This document shows, in pieces, positions 1-6,901 of a stretch of DNA of 42,957 nt. The stretch's first letter is position 1, and each line of letters begins with the position of its first letter. This DNA comes from CAYYYW01 sp964476245. Lineage in GTDB: Bacteria > Patescibacteriota > Microgenomatia > UBA1406 > HO2-37-13b. Made by a program: the position numbers and the translations under genes. The stretch spans positions 1 to 42,957 of the forward strand of contig CAYYYW010000009.1 in the NCBI GenBank assembly GCA_964476245.1, written 5' to 3'. The notes under the pieces were generated by a model. It was not told the origin of the DNA. It did not search any database and saw only the letters and a list, made by a program, of their open reading frames with translations.

Positions 1-137
1 GCATCGCGGGCTTTTTTTTGGGCGGTCGAATAAGAAACAGAGCCCATACCGATAAGAACGGCAATAATACCAATGACAACGAGCATCTCAAGGAGGGTAA
101 AACCATGTTTTACTGTTTCATTGTTAGATTGTTTCAT
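1..137 (-). CDS. Type IV prepilin-like protein (partial, 3' end outside window)
   Basis: The first 45 codons of a minus-strand gene are visible, starting at an ATG at 137 and running off the left edge. After a short charged leader (MKQSNNETVKHG) comes a class III signal peptide of the GFTLLEMLVVIGIIAVL type, with Gly before the cleavage site, Glu at +5 and a hydrophobic helix. This is the N-terminus of type IV pilins and type II pseudopilins, which PilD cleaves before assembly at the inner membrane. The next gene upstream on the same strand (188-679) is another prepilin, so this is probably the second of a minor-pilin pair. The C-terminal domain, and so the exact class, cannot be seen. Confidence 0.85.
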   Translation of the reverse strand, partial: MKQSNNETVKHGFTLLEMLVVIGIIAVLIGMGSVSYSTAQKKARD

Positions 138-148
138 TGTTTTTTATT

Positions 149-178
149 GAGGTCTGTCCTCTAAAGAGGACAGACCTC
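149..178. repeat. Palindromic hairpin, GGTCTGTCCT family
   Basis: A perfect inverted repeat has arms gaggtctgtcctct and agaggacagacctc with almost no loop. It lies between two prepilin genes. T residues follow it on the plus strand, whereas the genes run on the minus strand, so a terminator role for them is doubtful. The core ggtctgtcct/aggacagacc recurs at 6872-6901. Confidence 0.8.
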
Positions 179-187
179 TTTTAAAGA

Positions 188-679
188 TTATGGTTCATTT
201 ATTATATATTTTTTTCCGTTATCACAAGTATAAGATACATCAGAGCTGCAATTTCCATCAGCAGCATCAGGATCAGCAATATTTTCTAAGCAGGAGCATA
301 GATCATAAGTCAAATTTCCTTTATTTTCAAAATAATACCCATCATCTCTATTGGGATCTTCGGGGATTTTATTCATATAAATATTCCCTGCCGGGCAAGA
401 TGTCCCCGTTCCTCCTGAACTCCAACATTCGTCTTCATTATCTGTAAAAAAACCCGTCGCCGGGTAAGACGGTGGGCTCTTGTCTTGTTTATACATCTCT
501 AAAGCTTTTTGTATTTGTTTTAAATCGGATTTTCGCTGGGTATCGCGGGTACGCTCTCGAGCGCCCATAAAATTAGGAACTAACATCGCAGAAAGAGAAC
601 CGATGATGGCGATGACAACGAGTAATTCAATGAGGGTGAAAGCTTTTTTAATTTGAAATTTAAAATTTAAAATTTTCAT
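188..679 (-). CDS. Type IV prepilin / GspG-like pseudopilin
   Basis: The 163-residue protein begins with a basic leader followed by FTLIELLVVIAIIGSLSAML, a prepilin N-terminal methylation motif with Glu at +5. The residue before the cleavage point is Ala (KKA/FTLIE) rather than the usual Gly, which most prepilin peptidases process less well. The stretch after the helix (RERTRDTQRKSDLKQIQKAL) is typical of GspG-type pseudopilins. Later come several Cys residues (about positions 85, 94, 128, 130, 144, 152) that could form disulfides. It lies in the pilus locus, opposite in direction to pilB-pilT-pilC. It is probably a minor pilin; which pilus part it forms is not evident. Confidence 0.85.
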   Translation of the reverse strand: MKILNFKFQIKKAFTLIELLVVIAIIGSLSAMLVPNFMGARERTRDTQRKSDLKQIQKALEMYKQDKSPPSYPATGFFTDNEDECWSSGGTGTSCPAGNIYMNKIPEDPNRDDGYYFENKGNLTYDLCSCLENIADPDAADGNCSSDVSYTCDNGKKYIINEP

Positions 680-708
680 TGAAAATTGTTACCTTGTTTC
701 ATTGTGAA

Positions 709-1350
709 TTATTTTTTAATAAAAATCAATAGGTGATCAATCGCTATTTGCGGATTAAGATTATTTTTAAGAATTAAATTACGCACCTTGATGATTTCCT
801 TAGCAATTTTAACAAGGACAGTTCTTGGTAAAGGACTGTCCTTATATAAAAGGCTTTTAAAATACCACAAAAATCCGTCACAAAGTTTGATTGCCTTGTC
901 TTTATTCATATTGTTATATTGAAACAAAAGCTGAGGTAATGGTTGAATAAATGAAAAAGACTGATCTTTCTTCAAAGAAGTATCTGATCGCCGGACATGT
1001 TTCAGTTTCACGATTTTACAACGTGAAATAATTGTTGACAAGGCCTGAGTTTCACTTTCAACTATAATAATAAATTGGACGCTGGCGGTTTTTTCCTCAA
1101 GAGTTTTTAAAAACGCGTTTTGTGCTTCTATCTTCGCCGTATTAAAACCGTATATAATAATTAATTTTTTGTCCGTTTCTGTCCTAATCAACATTGATTT
1201 AATTTCTCGAATATGATCAATTTTAATGATGTTTGGATCGGGTTGGTAACGAAAAATATGATGGGAAATAAACTTATTAGATTTTATAAAGTCATTAAGG
1301 TATTTTTCTGTTGTTTTGTTGTTTTTAGAGATTAAAAGTATAGGAAACAT
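709..1350 (-). CDS. holB: DNA polymerase III delta'-like clamp-loader subunit (short)
   Basis: The 213-residue protein resembles the delta' subunit of the clamp loader. It has the conserved core IIIYGFNTAKIEAQNAFLKTLEE followed by a TIISRCKIVKL sensor-1/SRC-type motif, as in HolB and DnaX. The Walker A loop is absent, which fits delta', a subunit that does not bind ATP productively. The protein is much shorter than E. coli HolB (334 aa) and keeps mainly the RecA-like core and a short helical tail. An in-frame palindrome at 814-843 encodes YKDSPLPRTVLVK. The gene is divergent from pilB; its partner DnaX is at 32824-33879. Confidence is good for the family and moderate for the symbol. Confidence 0.7.
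   Translation of the reverse strand: MFPILLISKNNKTTEKYLNDFIKSNKFISHHIFRYQPDPNIIKIDHIREIKSMLIRTETDKKLIIIYGFNTAKIEAQNAFLKTLEEKTASVQFIIIVESETQALSTIISRCKIVKLKHVRRSDTSLKKDQSFSFIQPLPQLLFQYNNMNKDKAIKLCDGFLWYFKSLLYKDSPLPRTVLVKIAKEIIKVRNLILKNNLNPQIAIDHLLIFIKK
814..843. repeat. Palindrome inside the delta'-like gene
   Basis: Arms aaggacagt (814-822) and actgtcctt (835-843) form an inverted repeat within the coding sequence. The core resembles the AGACTGTCTT/GGTCTGTCCT hairpins found between genes. It keeps the reading frame open. Confidence 0.6.
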
Positions 1351-1352
1351 AC

Positions 1353-1381
1353 TTGCATTTTAACAAACTTTCACCTATATT
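1353..1381 (+). promoter_or_regulatory. pilB promoter, -10 directly upstream of the ATG
   Basis: TTGCAT (1353-1358), a 17-nt spacer and TATATT (1376-1381) form a good sigma-70-type promoter. Only 6 nt separate the -10 box from the pilB ATG at 1388, so transcription would start at or next to the start codon. Confidence 0.6.
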
Positions 1382-1387
1382 GAAATT

Positions 1388-3100
1388 ATGACAATTCCGA
1401 CAAAACAATTTCTTAGTATTCTTGTCAGAAATAAAATAATCAGTCAGGAAGAGGCTGATCATCACGAAATTAGCTCGTTAGAAAAAAATTTACCCATAGA
1501 TATATATCTACTGCAAAATACAAAAATTAAAAAAGAAGAAATTCTTAAGGCCAAAGGTGAAATGCTCAATATTCCTTGGGCCGATGTCAACTCTGTTCCA
1601 ATCGCTCCACAAGCCTTAAGTCTTGTGCCGGAAGTAATTTCTCGAAAATATAATCTTATTCCTTTTGAGATCAATGAAATAGAAGGTACATTAAAGGCAA
1701 TTATGGAGAATCCTTTTGATCTGCAAATTCTTGAATTTTTAGAAAAGAAAACAGGTAAAAAAATTATTCCCGTACTTGGATTAAAAGACGATATTATTAA
1801 AGCCATTGACACTTTTTATCTCCAAGGTTTATCGCCCGACGTTGTTGCTGCTTTAAAAGAGATACAACCTGAAGTTCGAACTATAAGAGCAGAAGATATT
1901 GCCAACATTATTAAAGAAGCACCCATTGCTAAAATCGTCAGCACAATATTAGAGTACGCCATAAAAGGAAGAGCTTCTGATGTTCATATTGAACCTCAAG
2001 AAAATCGCACTCGGGTAAGATACCGCATTGATGGCATACTTCATGAAAAATTAACTTTGCCTAAAGGAATCCACGATTCACTTATTTCAAGAATTAAGAT
2101 TCTCTCCGAGTTAAAAATTGACGAAAAACGCATCCCCCAAGATGGCCGATTTAATTTTAAAATAGGAGAAGAAGAAGTTGATCTTAGGGTTTCTACCTTA
2201 CCTACCGTCCATGGTGAAAAAATAGTCATGAGGCTTTTAAAAAAAACCGGCGGAATTCCTACTCTTTCTGACTTAGGTTTACGCGGCCCTCAATTAAAAC
2301 TTCTAGAAGACGCGGTCAGCAAACCTTATGGAATTATTTTAGTTACCGGACCGACCGGTTCTGGAAAATCAACCACTCTTTATTCATTACTTTCAACATT
2401 AAATAAACCGGGAGTTAACATCGTCACACTTGAGGATCCGGTAGAATATCAAATTATTGGCATTAACCAAGTTCAAATTAATCCTCAGGCCGGTTTAACT
2501 TTTGCCACTGGTCTTCGATCTTTTTTACGCCAAGATCCAAATATAATTTTAGTTGGAGAAATCAGAGATAAAGAAACTACTCAATTAGCAATTCAAGCCG
2601 CCCTAACTGGACATTTGGTTTTTTCAACCCTTCATACCAACGATGCGGCCACCGCCATTCCTCGACTAATTGATTTAGGGGCCGAACCATTTTTAATTGC
2701 TTCTGTCTTAAACGCTTCAGTTGCTCAAAGAATTTGCCGAAAGATTTGTAATTTTTGTAAAAACGAATATCAGGCAACTCCAGAATTAACTCAAAATATT
2801 AAAAATGTTCTAGAAACTTTCCTACCAAAAAAATACCAAGACGGTCAGCCAATAAAACTTTTCAGAGGAGAAGGTTGTAACCAATGTAATAATAGTGGTT
2901 ATCTTGGTCGAATTGCTATTTTTGAGGTAATCAGAATTAACACCGTTATTAATAAAATGATTGTCCAGCATACCACCGCCAAAGAGATTGAGAATCAAGC
3001 AAAAAAAGAAGATTTAATTACTATGAAACAGGACGGATATTTGAAAACGCTTGAGGGAATTACTACAATTGAAGAAGTATTAAGAGTAGCGGAGGTTTAA
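1388..3100 (+). CDS. pilB: Type IV pilus assembly ATPase PilB
   Basis: The 570-residue protein has the full GspE/PilB architecture. Residues 1-150 form a GspE N-terminal domain (IPWADVNSVPIAPQALSLVP). The linker and N2 domain follow (RASDVHIEPQE...RYRIDG). The Walker A loop GPTGSGKST is at about 320-328, followed by the Asp box (VTLEDPVEY), Walker B (IILVGEIRD) and His box (GHLVFSTLHTND). A four-Cys zinc site (CRKICNFC and CNQC near 450-500) is typical of PilB and absent from PilT. It is a cytoplasmic hexamer that powers pilus extension. The gene opens the pilB-pilT-pilC run; pilT starts 2 nt after its stop. Length is normal for the family. Confidence 0.95.
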   Translation: MTIPTKQFLSILVRNKIISQEEADHHEISSLEKNLPIDIYLLQNTKIKKEEILKAKGEMLNIPWADVNSVPIAPQALSLVPEVISRKYNLIPFEINEIEGTLKAIMENPFDLQILEFLEKKTGKKIIPVLGLKDDIIKAIDTFYLQGLSPDVVAALKEIQPEVRTIRAEDIANIIKEAPIAKIVSTILEYAIKGRASDVHIEPQENRTRVRYRIDGILHEKLTLPKGIHDSLISRIKILSELKIDEKRIPQDGRFNFKIGEEEVDLRVSTLPTVHGEKIVMRLLKKTGGIPTLSDLGLRGPQLKLLEDAVSKPYGIILVTGPTGSGKSTTLYSLLSTLNKPGVNIVTLEDPVEYQIIGINQVQINPQAGLTFATGLRSFLRQDPNIILVGEIRDKETTQLAIQAALTGHLVFSTLHTNDAATAIPRLIDLGAEPFLIASVLNASVAQRICRKICNFCKNEYQATPELTQNIKNVLETFLPKKYQDGQPIKLFRGEGCNQCNNSGYLGRIAIFEVIRINTVINKMIVQHTTAKEIENQAKKEDLITMKQDGYLKTLEGITTIEEVLRVAEV

Positions 3101-3102
3101 AA

Positions 3103-4155
3103 ATGGATATTCAACAACTTTTAAAACTAACAATTGAGAGAAGTGCTTCAGATTTACATGTAATTACCGGCTATTATCCTGCGCTTCGAGTTAATGGTGA
3201 ATTAACTCAATTAAAAACTCTCCCAATCGTCGATAATGAGCTATCTAAACAAATGCTTTTTTCTATTTTAAATAGCGAACAAAAAGAAAACCTTATGGTA
3301 AATAGAGAGCTCGACTTTGGTTATAATTTTGAATCTCACCGTTTTAGAACAAATATTTACTTTACCAAAGGCGTAATAGCTGCCTCTTTCCGACTTATTC
3401 CCCAAAAAATAAAGTCAATTGAAGAATTGAACTTGCCGGCTTTATTTCGTCAATTTATTGATTTAAAACAGGGGTTTATTTTAGTCACCGGTCCAACCGG
3501 CGAAGGAAAATCAACTACCTTGGCGTCAATTATTAATGAGATTAATTTAAAGTACCCTAAACACATTCTTACCGTCGAAGATCCTATTGAATTTGTCTAC
3601 CCGGCAGCCAAATCAATTGTCTCCCAACGAGAGATTGGTCAGGATACTCACACTTGGACGATTTCATTAAAAGCAGCTCTTAGAGAAGACCCCGATGTAG
3701 TTTTGGTTGGAGAAATGAGAGATTATGAAACTATCGCCGCCGCCTTAACTATTGCCGAAACTGGTCATCTTGTTTTTTCAACTGTTCATACTAATTCGGC
3801 TTCCCAAACAGTTAATCGTATAATTGATGTCTTTCCTCCTCATCAACAAAATCAGATCCGTACACAACTTTCCTCAGCGCTAAAAGCAATTGTTTCTCAA
3901 CGACTTGTTCCCAATATTGAAAATACCGGAAGAATAGCTGCTTGTGAAATATTAATAAACAACCAGGCGGTTGGTTCAATTATCCGAGATGGCAAAATTC
4001 ATCTTATTGATAATGTCGTCCAAACCTCAGCCAATGAAGGAATGATTTTGTTAGAAAAATCTCTTTACAATTTGTATACCGAGGGAAAAATCAGCAAAGA
4101 AACGGCCTTGTCTTACGCCATAAGACCTAATGAGATAAAAAAACTCATCGTTTAA
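3103..4155 (+). CDS. pilT: Type IV pilus retraction ATPase PilT
   Basis: The 350-residue protein has the PilT layout: an N-terminal PAS-like domain with SASDLHVITGYYPALRVNGE, Walker A GPTGEGKST at about 130-138, Asp box (LTVEDPIEF), Walker B (DVVLVGEMRD) and His box (GHLVFSTVHTNSA). It lacks the zinc-binding Cys cluster of PilB, as expected. It would depolymerise pili and so allow twitching or DNA uptake. The start lies 2 nt after the pilB stop, behind a GGAGG ribosome-binding site at the end of pilB, so the two are translated from one message. Confidence 0.93.
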   Translation: MDIQQLLKLTIERSASDLHVITGYYPALRVNGELTQLKTLPIVDNELSKQMLFSILNSEQKENLMVNRELDFGYNFESHRFRTNIYFTKGVIAASFRLIPQKIKSIEELNLPALFRQFIDLKQGFILVTGPTGEGKSTTLASIINEINLKYPKHILTVEDPIEFVYPAAKSIVSQREIGQDTHTWTISLKAALREDPDVVLVGEMRDYETIAAALTIAETGHLVFSTVHTNSASQTVNRIIDVFPPHQQNQIRTQLSSALKAIVSQRLVPNIENTGRIAACEILINNQAVGSIIRDGKIHLIDNVVQTSANEGMILLEKSLYNLYTEGKISKETALSYAIRPNEIKKLIV

Positions 4156-4156
4156 A

Positions 4157-4187
4157 TAAAGACTGTCTTTATTAAAGACAGTCTTTA
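4157..4187. repeat. Palindromic hairpin, AGACTGTCTT family
   Basis: Arms taaagactgtcttta (4157-4171) and taaagacagtcttta (4173-4187) are perfect complements separated by one T. The hairpin fills most of the pilT-pilC gap. The same palindrome with one loop difference forms the 3' end of thyA at 19299-19327. Confidence 0.85.
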
Positions 4188-4201
4188 GATAAAATCAGAT
4201 T

Positions 4202-5404
4202 ATGAAATTCCTCTATAAGGTTGTTGATAAAAATAAAGTAATACGCGGAAAGATTGAAGCCGAAAATAAAGAAAAAGTCATTGAATATTTAAAATTAAAA
4301 AATTTGATTATTGTTGAAATTGAACCGCAAAAACGTCCTCTTTCTCAGTTGTCCCAATCAGTCTTTTCCAAGGTTTCTTTCACCGATATAGTTGACTTAA
4401 CAAGACAATTAGCTATCATGCTTAATGCCGGCTTAACAATAATGGATTGCCTTGATATTATAAAAAAACAAGTTTCAAAACCAGCCTTATTAAAAATAAT
4501 TCATCAAATAGATGAAGATGTACGAGCAGGTAATAGTCTTTCATCCGCCTTAACAAAATATAGGCATTTATTTAGTAACCTCTATATATCTTTAATTAAA
4601 TCTGGAGAAGCCTCAGGAAAATTGGATCAAATTCTTTTAAGATTGGCCGACACTTTAGAAAAACAAAGAGAGTTTCGGGGCAAAATTAAAGGAGCGCTTA
4701 TATATCCAATAATTGTTATTGTCGCCATGCTGACGGTTATGTTTATTATGATTACTTTTGTTATTCCTCAACTTTTAAACCTCTATAAAGATTTTAATAT
4801 AGTGCTGCCTATTACCACCCAAATATTAATTTTAGTTTCGTCTTTTTTTCAAAAATTCTGGCTGTTTGTCTTGGGAATTACTTTCGTTGTTTTTGTCTTA
4901 ATTAAAAATTATTTAAAAACAAAACAAGGAAAAAAATTTTTTGATGCTAATATTCTTAAATTACCAGCCGTTGGCAAAGTGGTTAAAATGGCAGCGTTAG
5001 TTGACACAACAAGAACTTTCGCGATATTAATCGGTTCCGGAGTTTCTATCTTAGACGCCTTAGATATTGTTATTGAGACTTCTTCAAATGCGGTTTACCA
5101 AGAAGCTTTTGCAAAAATATATAAGAAAATTGAAAAGGGCCAGTCTTTGGGAAAAGCCTTAGATGAAGAGGAAATTTTTCCGCCAATTTTAGTTCAAATG
5201 GCTACGGTAGGAGAGCAAACTGGACACTTAGACGAAACTTTAATGCGGATTTCCAAATACTTTGAAATGGAATCAGAATTGGCCGTCAAAACAATGACGA
5301 CATTAATTGAACCCGCGATTTTGCTTTTTTTAGGTCTGGGGGTTGGTTTTTTGGTTGTTTCGGTAATTACACCGATATATCAGCTAACAAGTTCGTTTAA
5401 ATAA
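4202..5404 (+). CDS. pilC: Type IV pilus inner-membrane platform protein PilC
   Basis: The 400-residue protein has two tandem GspF/PilC domains. The first includes LTRQLAIMLNAGLTIMDCLDII (about 65-85) and the second VDTTRTFAILIGSGVSILDALDIV. There are three strong membrane segments: around 170 (IIVIVAMLTVMFIMITFVI), around 220, and at the C-terminus (LLFLGLGVGFLVVSVIT). It is the platform that couples PilB/PilT rotation to pilin insertion. A TAAAAT box at 4190-4195 lies 6 nt before the ATG and may give an extra start inside the operon. Confidence 0.93.
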   Translation: MKFLYKVVDKNKVIRGKIEAENKEKVIEYLKLKNLIIVEIEPQKRPLSQLSQSVFSKVSFTDIVDLTRQLAIMLNAGLTIMDCLDIIKKQVSKPALLKIIHQIDEDVRAGNSLSSALTKYRHLFSNLYISLIKSGEASGKLDQILLRLADTLEKQREFRGKIKGALIYPIIVIVAMLTVMFIMITFVIPQLLNLYKDFNIVLPITTQILILVSSFFQKFWLFVLGITFVVFVLIKNYLKTKQGKKFFDANILKLPAVGKVVKMAALVDTTRTFAILIGSGVSILDALDIVIETSSNAVYQEAFAKIYKKIEKGQSLGKALDEEEIFPPILVQMATVGEQTGHLDETLMRISKYFEMESELAVKTMTTLIEPAILLFLGLGVGFLVVSVITPIYQLTSSFK

Positions 5405-5412
5405 ACAGCCTT

Positions 5413-5483
5413 GACCCCGAAGAACACTTTCTTGCTCCCGTCCCGCTTAGCGGGACGCGTCGCAAGGGCGTGTCTACGGGGTC
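5413..5483. repeat. Nested GC-rich inverted repeat after pilC
   Basis: Three nested stems share one centre: gaccccg/cggggtc (5413-5419 with 5477-5483), cttgc/gcaag (5431-5435 with 5462-5466) and cgtcccgc/gcgggacg (5439-5446 with 5450-5457). The inner tcccgcttagcggga also occurs in a variable helix of the 16S gene near 11458. The base composition stands out from the AT-rich surroundings, which suggests an inserted palindromic element. Confidence 0.65.
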
Positions 5484-5486
5484 TGT

Positions 5487-5520
5487 GAGGCAAAAATCAA
5501 AACAAAATGATTTTTGCCTC
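5487..5520. terminator. Strong hairpin between pilC and the next pilin gene
   Basis: Arms gaggcaaaaatca and tgatttttgcctc (13 bp, 8-nt loop) lie immediately before the TTGACA promoter of the pilin gene at 5559. No clear U-tract follows, so it is either a terminator for the pilBTC message or another palindromic element. Confidence 0.5.
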
Positions 5521-5550
5521 TTGACAAATGAAAAAGGTTTGTTTTATTAT
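5521..5550 (+). promoter_or_regulatory. Promoter of pilin gene, leaderless type
   Basis: A consensus TTGACA (5521-5526), an 18-nt spacer and TATTAT (5545-5550) are followed by 8 nt and the ATG at 5559. A start 6-8 nt after the -10 box falls on the start codon, and there is no room for a Shine-Dalgarno site. An in-frame ATG at 5553 lies too close to the -10 to be in the transcript. Confidence 0.65.
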
Positions 5551-5558
5551 TAATGTAT

Positions 5559-6089
5559 ATGAAAAAAATAACTTCCAAAGGTTTTACTCTGATTGAACTT
5601 TTAATCGTTATTGCTCTTCTTGGCGCTTTGGCTGTCGGTCTTCTGGCCGCTTTGGATCCGTTTGAACAGTTGAAGAAGGGAACGGATACTGGAATAAGAA
5701 ACACGGTATCGGAAATTCATGGCGCTGTGATAAGATATTATGCTATTAAAAATAATATGCCATGGTGTCCAACAGGAGTAGGTTGTCCAGCAGATCCGAG
5801 TGGCACAGATCTATCAACCGCTCCTATCGGCCCACAAGCGACTGCAGATACTGCGTTGTATAATATTGTCGCCACAGGTGAATTAAAAGAAGATTTTTCA
5901 ACCTTAGCCTCGGGGGCTTTAACAAGAGTTTTTGTCACAGGTTCTCAAGTTAATAGTAGTGTAACCGTGTGTTTTAGGCCAACATCAAAATCTTTTCTTG
6001 CCGATCCAAATTCTCAATTTGACAAACTAGGCGTTATAACTGTATGCGATACAGCGGATCTAAATACATGCTTTTGGTGCGTAAAATAA
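5559..6089 (+). CDS. Type IV prepilin (possible major pilin)
   Basis: The leader MKKITSKG is followed by FTLIELLIVIALLGALAVGL, a canonical class III signal with Gly before the cleavage site and Glu at +5. The mature part has pairs of Cys (CPTGVGC; later a C-terminal CDTADLNTCFWC) that could make the disulfide loop of pilins. It has its own consensus promoter, unlike the assembly genes, which would fit a highly expressed major pilin (inference). ATG 5559 was chosen over 5553 because of the promoter position and because the leader is then of usual length (8 aa). Confidence 0.88.
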   Translation: MKKITSKGFTLIELLIVIALLGALAVGLLAALDPFEQLKKGTDTGIRNTVSEIHGAVIRYYAIKNNMPWCPTGVGCPADPSGTDLSTAPIGPQATADTALYNIVATGELKEDFSTLASGALTRVFVTGSQVNSSVTVCFRPTSKSFLADPNSQFDKLGVITVCDTADLNTCFWCVK

Positions 6090-6194
6090 ATTTTTTGATT
6101 CTATAACTCCATTTTCCCTCAATAAAATAAATAATACCTTTAAATGTTAAATATAATGCTTGAATAAACTTAGAAATATAATCTATACCACTCT

Positions 6195-6290
6195 GCTTTG
6201 ATTTTACAAAGTTTTGGTATATGTTACCGGAGCTCTCAAAATGGGGATTTTACTTGCCATAACAATATGTATTACCTACAAAATCAAAGC
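6195..6290 (+). other. Structured intergenic region upstream of the second pilin gene
   Basis: gctttgatttt (6195-6205) is the exact complement of aaaatcaaagc (6280-6290), with ggagc/gctcc pairing possible inside. The region carries no convincing gene: an open frame across it would only extend the pilin gene into sequence without a signal peptide. No known RNA family is recognised. Confidence 0.35.
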
Positions 6291-6302
6291 TCCGTTAGGT
6301 AT

Positions 6303-6340
6303 ATACCCCTTTGCATTTTGAATGCAAAGGGGTATATAAT
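6303..6340 (+). promoter_or_regulatory. Promoter embedded in a long palindrome
   Basis: TTGCAT (6311-6316), an 18-nt spacer and TATAAT (6335-6340) precede the pilin ATG at 6348 by 7 nt. The -35 box and spacer sit inside a near-perfect inverted repeat: tacccctttgcatt to the left, aatgcaaaggggta to the right, about 6303-6335. This could be a regulator-binding site or another mobile palindrome; the sequence alone does not decide. Confidence 0.5.
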
Positions 6341-6347
6341 ATTTTTA

Positions 6348-6866
6348 ATGAAAAATTTTTTAAAGTGGAAAACTAAAATATTAGGGTTCACTTTAATTGA
6401 GCTAATGATTGTTATTGCCATTCTGGGAGTCTTGACGGCGATGATTTCCGGAAATTTTATTACCTCTTTAAAAAAAGGCCGCGATGCCAGAAGAAAAGGG
6501 GATTTGGAACAAATCCAACGGGCGCTGGAGATGTATTACGAGGATAAAAAAGCGTATCCGACATTCATTTTCCCCTTTGGAGGAAAATTTTGTGAAACTG
6601 CCGCTTGTGCGGCAACAGAAAAAGTCTATATGCAAAAAGTATCTAATGATCCTATAAGTTCAAAATCTTATGAATATGTTTCTTCTGACGGAACTAATTA
6701 TAAAATGTATGCTTGTTTAGAAAATAATCAGCAAATCTTACCATATTCCAGCGTACTTACACCACCGACTTTAACTTTAACATGTACAACACAATGCTAT
6801 CTGCAAGATGGGATCGCTCCCGCAAACTGTATTTACGGAATTTCTAGTCCGAATACAACACCGTAA
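6348..6866 (+). CDS. Type IV prepilin / pseudopilin
   Basis: After a 15-residue basic leader, GFTLIELMIVIAILGVLTAM is a canonical prepilin cleavage and helix motif. The segment KKGRDARRKGDLEQIQRALEMYYEDKKAYP matches the GspG-like block of the gene at 188-679, so the two are paralogues. Four or more Cys residues in the C-terminal part may form disulfides. ATG 6348 was chosen because it gives the normal leader and lies 7 nt after TATAAT. An in-frame start at 6198 would add 50 unrelated residues. Confidence 0.88.
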   Translation: MKNFLKWKTKILGFTLIELMIVIAILGVLTAMISGNFITSLKKGRDARRKGDLEQIQRALEMYYEDKKAYPTFIFPFGGKFCETAACAATEKVYMQKVSNDPISSKSYEYVSSDGTNYKMYACLENNQQILPYSSVLTPPTLTLTCTTQCYLQDGIAPANCIYGISSPNTTP

Positions 6867-6871
6867 ATAAT

Positions 6872-6901
6872 AAGGTCTGTCCTTAAATAAGGACAGACCT
6901 T
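6872..6901. terminator. Bidirectional hairpin between convergent genes
   Basis: Arms aaggtctgtcctta (6872-6885) and taaggacagacctt (6888-6901) lie between the ends of the plus-strand pilin gene and the minus-strand ligase gene, whose stop codon overlaps the right edge. It belongs to the GGTCTGTCCT palindrome family and may act as a terminator for both. Confidence 0.65.

Noticed and set aside
5413..5483. tRNA-like fold after pilC
   Set aside because: The nested stems lack a T-loop, D arm and anticodon stem of the right lengths.
6090..6347. Riboswitch or small RNA upstream of the pilin gene
   Set aside because: Pairing is present but no known aptamer core was recognised, so it is listed only as a structured region.
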